Part shown: in pieces, positions 43,042 to 46,426 of the stretch
Position numbering within the stretch: the first letter of the stretch is position 1
Layout: each line of letters opens with the position of its first letter
Assembly (NCBI GenBank): GCA_016285075.1
Contig: JAEEQB010000037.1
Coordinates: 1 to 46,426, forward strand
DNA length: 46,426 bases
Reading direction: 5' to 3'
Source of the DNA: Prevotella sp.
GTDB taxonomy: Bacteria > Bacteroidota > Bacteroidia > Bacteroidales > Bacteroidaceae
Notes under the pieces: model-generated
What the model was told of the DNA's origin: nothing
The model's input: only the letters and a program-made list of their open reading frames with translations
Database searches by the model: none
Position numbers and translations under genes: made by a program

Positions 43042-46000
43042 TTACTTCACAATCACCTTGCGGCCATTGAGGATGTAGATGCCGCGCTGGAGAGGTCTGT
43101 CCATCTGCTGGCCGTTCAGGTTATACCAACTGCCTGCATTCTTACGGTTGACATAAAGATCCGAAATGTGTGTATCCACGATAACAGGATTCATGTCAAT
43201 GGTCTGCGAACTGGGGATAATGCCTTGGACTTCATTGGAAGAAGAAATGTTCTGCGGCTTGATGACGATAGAATGAACCACGATACGAGTGGTGGTCTTC
43301 TTACCGCCCCGCTGCCTATCGCTTGCAGCACTATTCGAACCGGCATTGTAGAGATACACATACGTTGGGGCATCCACCTGATAATGGATGGTGTTCTGCT
43401 TCCAGTCGCTGTTGGTAAAGATATTTGGCATTCCGCTGCCTATCCTCACCGCCATCATGTAGCCGTCCATCGTCTTGTTGTCAATCAGGATGTCGCCCGT
43501 GCCTGCGGGAATCATGAAGGTCATGCCTGCATAGCTCTCGGCAAAGCTCTCAGAGCCTACGATGCCGTCGCCAAACGACGGGAGGAAGGGCATCACTGTG
43601 TTGAGAACCATGGCCTGCTCTTCTTCCCAGAAGCCGTCTTCGTTCTCTTGGCGGAGCGTATACAGGATATTGTTCACTACACGGTTGGAGAGATCTATCT
43701 CTTCAAGCTCGCCATCGTCCCCTATGGTCATAAAGTCGGAAGCCCTGAAGGTCACGACGGCATCCTTGGTGAAGGGATTGATTACGACGCCATAGACCGC
43801 CTTGCGGTTGTCGCCCGCCAAGAGCGTGATGTGGTCTAACTTTGTCTGCGAGAAGCCTTCTGTCAGCGCCACGTTCGACGTGATGGTCAGCGTGCCGGGA
43901 TAGTTGCCCGAGGTGGTGATGGTCAGCGGTATTGGCGTCGTTCTCGTATGGTGTATGGCCGACGAGGCATTGTTTCCTATCTTGTTGTCGCCCTGCAGGT
44001 AGATCACCAGTTCATCGGACAGCTGGCTGACGATGCTGTCAAGCTCGGCGTTGCAGAGCACCAGCGTGTGGTCGCCGTCGAACATCACCGAGGGATTGTC
44101 TTCTGCCGTCTTGTCGCCCAATACGTCGAGGCGGTTTGTGTCAGAAACCCTGATGCCGTTGACCCAGAGCTTGTAGCTCCCCTCCACGTCGGCAGAATCC
44201 GTGGTTACTTCTTCCTCAATGATCTCCGGGAACTCACTTGCGTCCCACGCCACGATGTTGAACACGCTCCAGTTTCTGTCTTGCTGATAAGCCTCCACCG
44301 ACTCTGCCGGCACGTGCAGGGTGACTACTATACTGGTAGGAAGGCCGGCAAAGGAGTATTCAGTCTTCGGCACTTTGGTCGCAGCAAGGTAGAAGTCGGT
44401 GAGTTGGTTGCAGTCATAGAAAACGCTCCTCCTCATGCTCTCTAAACCACTGCCTATGTAGACCGTCTTCAGCTTGGCGCACGATGAGAAGATGCCATCT
44501 TCCACCTTCTTCACGCTGTGTGGCAGCACGATGGTCTCGATATTGGTATACTGGAAGGCGGCACTGCCTATCTCTTCCACGCCATTAGGAATGGTGAGCT
44601 CCGTGATGGGCGTATGTCCGGCGAAGGCGTTTTGTTCGATTCTCTTGATGTTCTTAGGGATGATGGTTGTCTGGCAACCCACAATCAGCGTGCCGGAGGC
44701 AGTCTCTACGATGGCATTGCTACCTGCAGGCGAAGAATACTTGGTTCCGCCGCTTTCCATACGGATGGAGGTCAAGTCAACGCAGGAATGGAAGGATCCA
44801 TGTGAAAGGTTGGTCATGCCCTTGGGAATGACAATGCTGGTGAGGCCGCTCTGGTAGAAAGCTAAATACTCTATGGCCTTCAGGCTGCTGGGCAGCTTGA
44901 TGGTCTTCAGCTCTGAAAAACCGTTGAAAGCATACTCGCCGATGCACTCCACACCCTCTGGAATCACCGTTGCCTTGCAGCCTTGTATCAGTTTGTTTTC
45001 GGCAGTGAGGATGATGGCGTTACAGTTATTTGGTGAGCTGTAGACGGGGTTCCCTGCCTCAACGACAATGGTCTCCATATTGTTGTCATAGGAAAAGATT
45101 GCTCTGTTTATGGAGGTGACGCTCTTTGGGATGGTCATGGTCTTCAGGGCGTCGCAGTAAGAGAAAGCCTGCTGCCCAATGGAGGTCACCGTGTTGGGGA
45201 TGGTTACCGACAGCAGGTTACGACAGCTGAGGAAAGCACTTCTGCCGATAGCCGTCACCGTGTAGGTCTTTCCGCTGTACGTCACAGTGGAAGGAACGAC
45301 GATGTCGCCAGAGAGCTGGGTGCTATTTCTGATGACTTCGGCGGTCAGTGCCTGGGGATTCAGCTTGTATTTGAGTCCATTGATGTCAACTTCATTTGAC
45401 TCTACGGTCAACGTGTAAGAGGCTTCACCAGGAGCATAATCGTCATCTCCTGCAAATGAGACAGTGATGGTGGTCGTTCCTGGGTTTTGATACGATACAA
45501 AGCCCTGATCATCCACCGTCGCCACATTTGGATCGCTACTCGTCTTGGTGACTTTGAGACCATGAGGATTAATCAGAGTGGGTTCGATGTAATTATCCCA
45601 CCACATGACCGTCGCCGTATTCGACGACCAGCTCAGGTCGGCAGGTTTTCGCGGGTCGTAATAGGTCACCTCAATGGAAGGAAACCGGCAAAAAACGGAG
45701 TTTTCGCTACCTGCGATTTCTGAAAATATCAAGGTGATGTGCTCGTCTTTCAGTTCCACTGGGTTCACCGTAAACGTAGCTTTATTTTGTTCGTCATGAT
45801 CATACTGAATGAGTTTATTGCTTCCTAAGTAGGTATTGCCTGCCATCGCAGTAATGTTCACATTTCCAGTATCAGATAACTTGATGCTTTGTACGCTGCC
45901 CGTAATGGTGTATTCCGAGGTCATTGTAGCAGTCCAGGAAGTCTCTCCGTATACTTTGGTGATACAAAGTTCGCCATCAAGTACCCAAAAGTAGTCGGAC

Positions 46001-46176
46001 TTGATGCCTTCCCAGCCGCAGCCTTTTTCCTGCGTCTCTAAATACACGGTCATTGGTGCTGTTGGCGTCCTATTGGTAAATGTCGAAGTAATGGTGTGCT
46101 TGGCAGCCTGCAAGGGCAGTGCCGAGAGCATCAGGAACAGACATGGCAAGAGGTGCCTCAAATGGTTTGCTTTCAT
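43042..46176 (-). CDS. BspA-like leucine-rich repeat surface protein (copy 2)
   Basis: A 1044-residue paralog with the same plan as copy 1. A signal peptide (MKANHLRHLLPCLFLMLSALPLQA) is followed by a beta-rich N-terminal domain and a Big_2-like domain (about 180-262). LRR_5 repeats follow (about 285-620, for example LLSVTIPNTVTSIGQQAFSYC). The C-terminal half contains YKLWVNGIRVSDTNRLDVLGD and PLTITTSGNYPGTLTITSN, and the tail ends SWYNLNGQQMDRPLQRGIYILNGRKVIVK. Secretion by the type IX system is inferred from the tail. The start follows the partial third gene by 45 bp. Both copies have AAGAATC directly before ATG. Confidence 0.88.
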   Translation of the reverse strand: MKANHLRHLLPCLFLMLSALPLQAAKHTITSTFTNRTPTAPMTVYLETQEKGCGWEGIKSDYFWVLDGELCITKVYGETSWTATMTSEYTITGSVQSIKLSDTGNVNITAMAGNTYLGSNKLIQYDHDEQNKATFTVNPVELKDEHITLIFSEIAGSENSVFCRFPSIEVTYYDPRKPADLSWSSNTATVMWWDNYIEPTLINPHGLKVTKTSSDPNVATVDDQGFVSYQNPGTTTITVSFAGDDDYAPGEASYTLTVESNEVDINGLKYKLNPQALTAEVIRNSTQLSGDIVVPSTVTYSGKTYTVTAIGRSAFLSCRNLLSVTIPNTVTSIGQQAFSYCDALKTMTIPKSVTSINRAIFSYDNNMETIVVEAGNPVYSSPNNCNAIILTAENKLIQGCKATVIPEGVECIGEYAFNGFSELKTIKLPSSLKAIEYLAFYQSGLTSIVIPKGMTNLSHGSFHSCVDLTSIRMESGGTKYSSPAGSNAIVETASGTLIVGCQTTIIPKNIKRIEQNAFAGHTPITELTIPNGVEEIGSAAFQYTNIETIVLPHSVKKVEDGIFSSCAKLKTVYIGSGLESMRRSVFYDCNQLTDFYLAATKVPKTEYSFAGLPTSIVVTLHVPAESVEAYQQDRNWSVFNIVAWDASEFPEIIEEEVTTDSADVEGSYKLWVNGIRVSDTNRLDVLGDKTAEDNPSVMFDGDHTLVLCNAELDSIVSQLSDELVIYLQGDNKIGNNASSAIHHTRTTPIPLTITTSGNYPGTLTITSNVALTEGFSQTKLDHITLLAGDNRKAVYGVVINPFTKDAVVTFRASDFMTIGDDGELEEIDLSNRVVNNILYTLRQENEDGFWEEEQAMVLNTVMPFLPSFGDGIVGSESFAESYAGMTFMIPAGTGDILIDNKTMDGYMMAVRIGSGMPNIFTNSDWKQNTIHYQVDAPTYVYLYNAGSNSAASDRQRGGKKTTTRIVVHSIVIKPQNISSSNEVQGIIPSSQTIDMNPVIVDTHISDLYVNRKNAGSWYNLNGQQMDRPLQRGIYILNGRKVIVK
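43142..43296. repeat. Conserved 155-bp block, copy B
   Basis: Near the 3' end of copy 2; 154/155 identical to 39951-40105, and its first 105 bp are identical to 46322-46426. Confidence 0.9.
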
Positions 46177-46221
46177 GATTCTTATGGTTTTGGTTGAATT
46201 TTAACTTTGTGAGCGAGCTCT

Positions 46222-46426
46222 TTATTTTACCACGACCTTGCGGCCATTGAGGATGTAGATGCCGCGCTGGAGAGGTCTGTCCATCTGCTGACCGTTCAAG
46301 TTATACCAACTGCCTGCATTCTTACGGTTGACATAAAGATCCGAAATGTGTGTATCCACGATAACAGGATTCATGTCAATGGTCTGCGAACTGGGGATAA
46401 TGCCTTGGACTTCATTGGAAGAAGAA
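46222..46426 (-). CDS. BspA-like leucine-rich repeat protein (copy 3), C-terminal fragment at window edge
   Basis: An open frame of about 67 codons ends at the TAA 46222-46224 and runs off the right edge. It encodes the same C-terminal tail as copies 1 and 2 (DTHISDLYVNRKNAGSWY, then a GIYILNGRKVVVK ending). Its DNA is nearly identical to the 3' end of copy 2, with two differences in the GQQ region plus changes in the last codons. The truncation comes from the window boundary, not from mutation. It shows that the array continues. Confidence 0.9.
   Translation of the reverse strand, partial: SSSNEVQGIIPSSQTIDMNPVIVDTHISDLYVNRKNAGSWYNLNGQQMDRPLQRGIYILNGRKVVVK
46322..46426. repeat. Conserved block, copy C (truncated by window edge)
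   Basis: 105 bp identical to 43142-43246, at an offset of 3180 bp; the offset between the other two copies is 3191 bp. Confidence 0.9.

Overview
The window reads as a chromosomal segment of a gut- or rumen-type Bacteroidales bacterium, most like Prevotella and its recent segregate genera. Three things support this. Promoters of the Bacteroidetes sigma-ABfr type (TTG or TTTG, 19-20 bp, TAnnTTTG) occur repeatedly. Shine-Dalgarno sequences are weak. The gene families are typical: TonB receptors with lipoprotein partners, BspA-like leucine-rich repeat proteins with a C-terminal sorting-like tail, and DUF5689/DUF6359-type proteins. No tRNA, CRISPR array, insertion sequence or phage gene was seen.

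Layout. Positions 1-240 are the promoter and 5' leader of a ribosomal RNA operon running left off the window. Positions 264-6399 (minus strand) hold an inositol-monophosphatase family enzyme, a Bax-inhibitor-1 membrane protein, a lactate permease, the Tex RNA-binding protein and free methionine-R-sulfoxide reductase. Positions 6558-13117 hold a membrane protein of unknown function, hisB, a convergent lytic transglycosylase (mltF-like), then hisG-hisD-hisC. Positions 13201-17951 (minus) are one run of ilvB-ilvN-map-tsaD-pncC. Positions 18566-22494 (minus) are a membrane-anchored HTH regulator, nfeD, a stomatin-like gene and ilvD, ending at a strong terminator. Between ilvD and ilvB lies a 22-bp tandem palindromic repeat. 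Position 22676 starts a TonB-dependent receptor divergent from the regulator.

Positions 25620-33368 form the most suggestive accessory locus. On one side are a TonB-dependent receptor and two surface-type lipoproteins built from OB-fold-like domains. Divergent from them are a secreted endonuclease/exonuclease/phosphatase, a uracil-DNA-glycosylase-family protein and uridine kinase. I propose that this is a nucleic-acid capture, degradation and salvage system; this is inference from gene families and arrangement.

Positions 33404-39706 (minus) couple 2-keto-3-deoxygluconate catabolism (kdgK-eda) to a very large two-part sensor kinase, a response regulator and a small AbgT-like membrane protein. 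The kinase appears to have its ATPase and its candidate phospho-acceptor histidine in different halves. Positions 39851-46426 are a tandem array of at least three BspA-like leucine-rich repeat surface proteins. Their 3' ends are almost identical in DNA, which suggests recent duplication or gene conversion.
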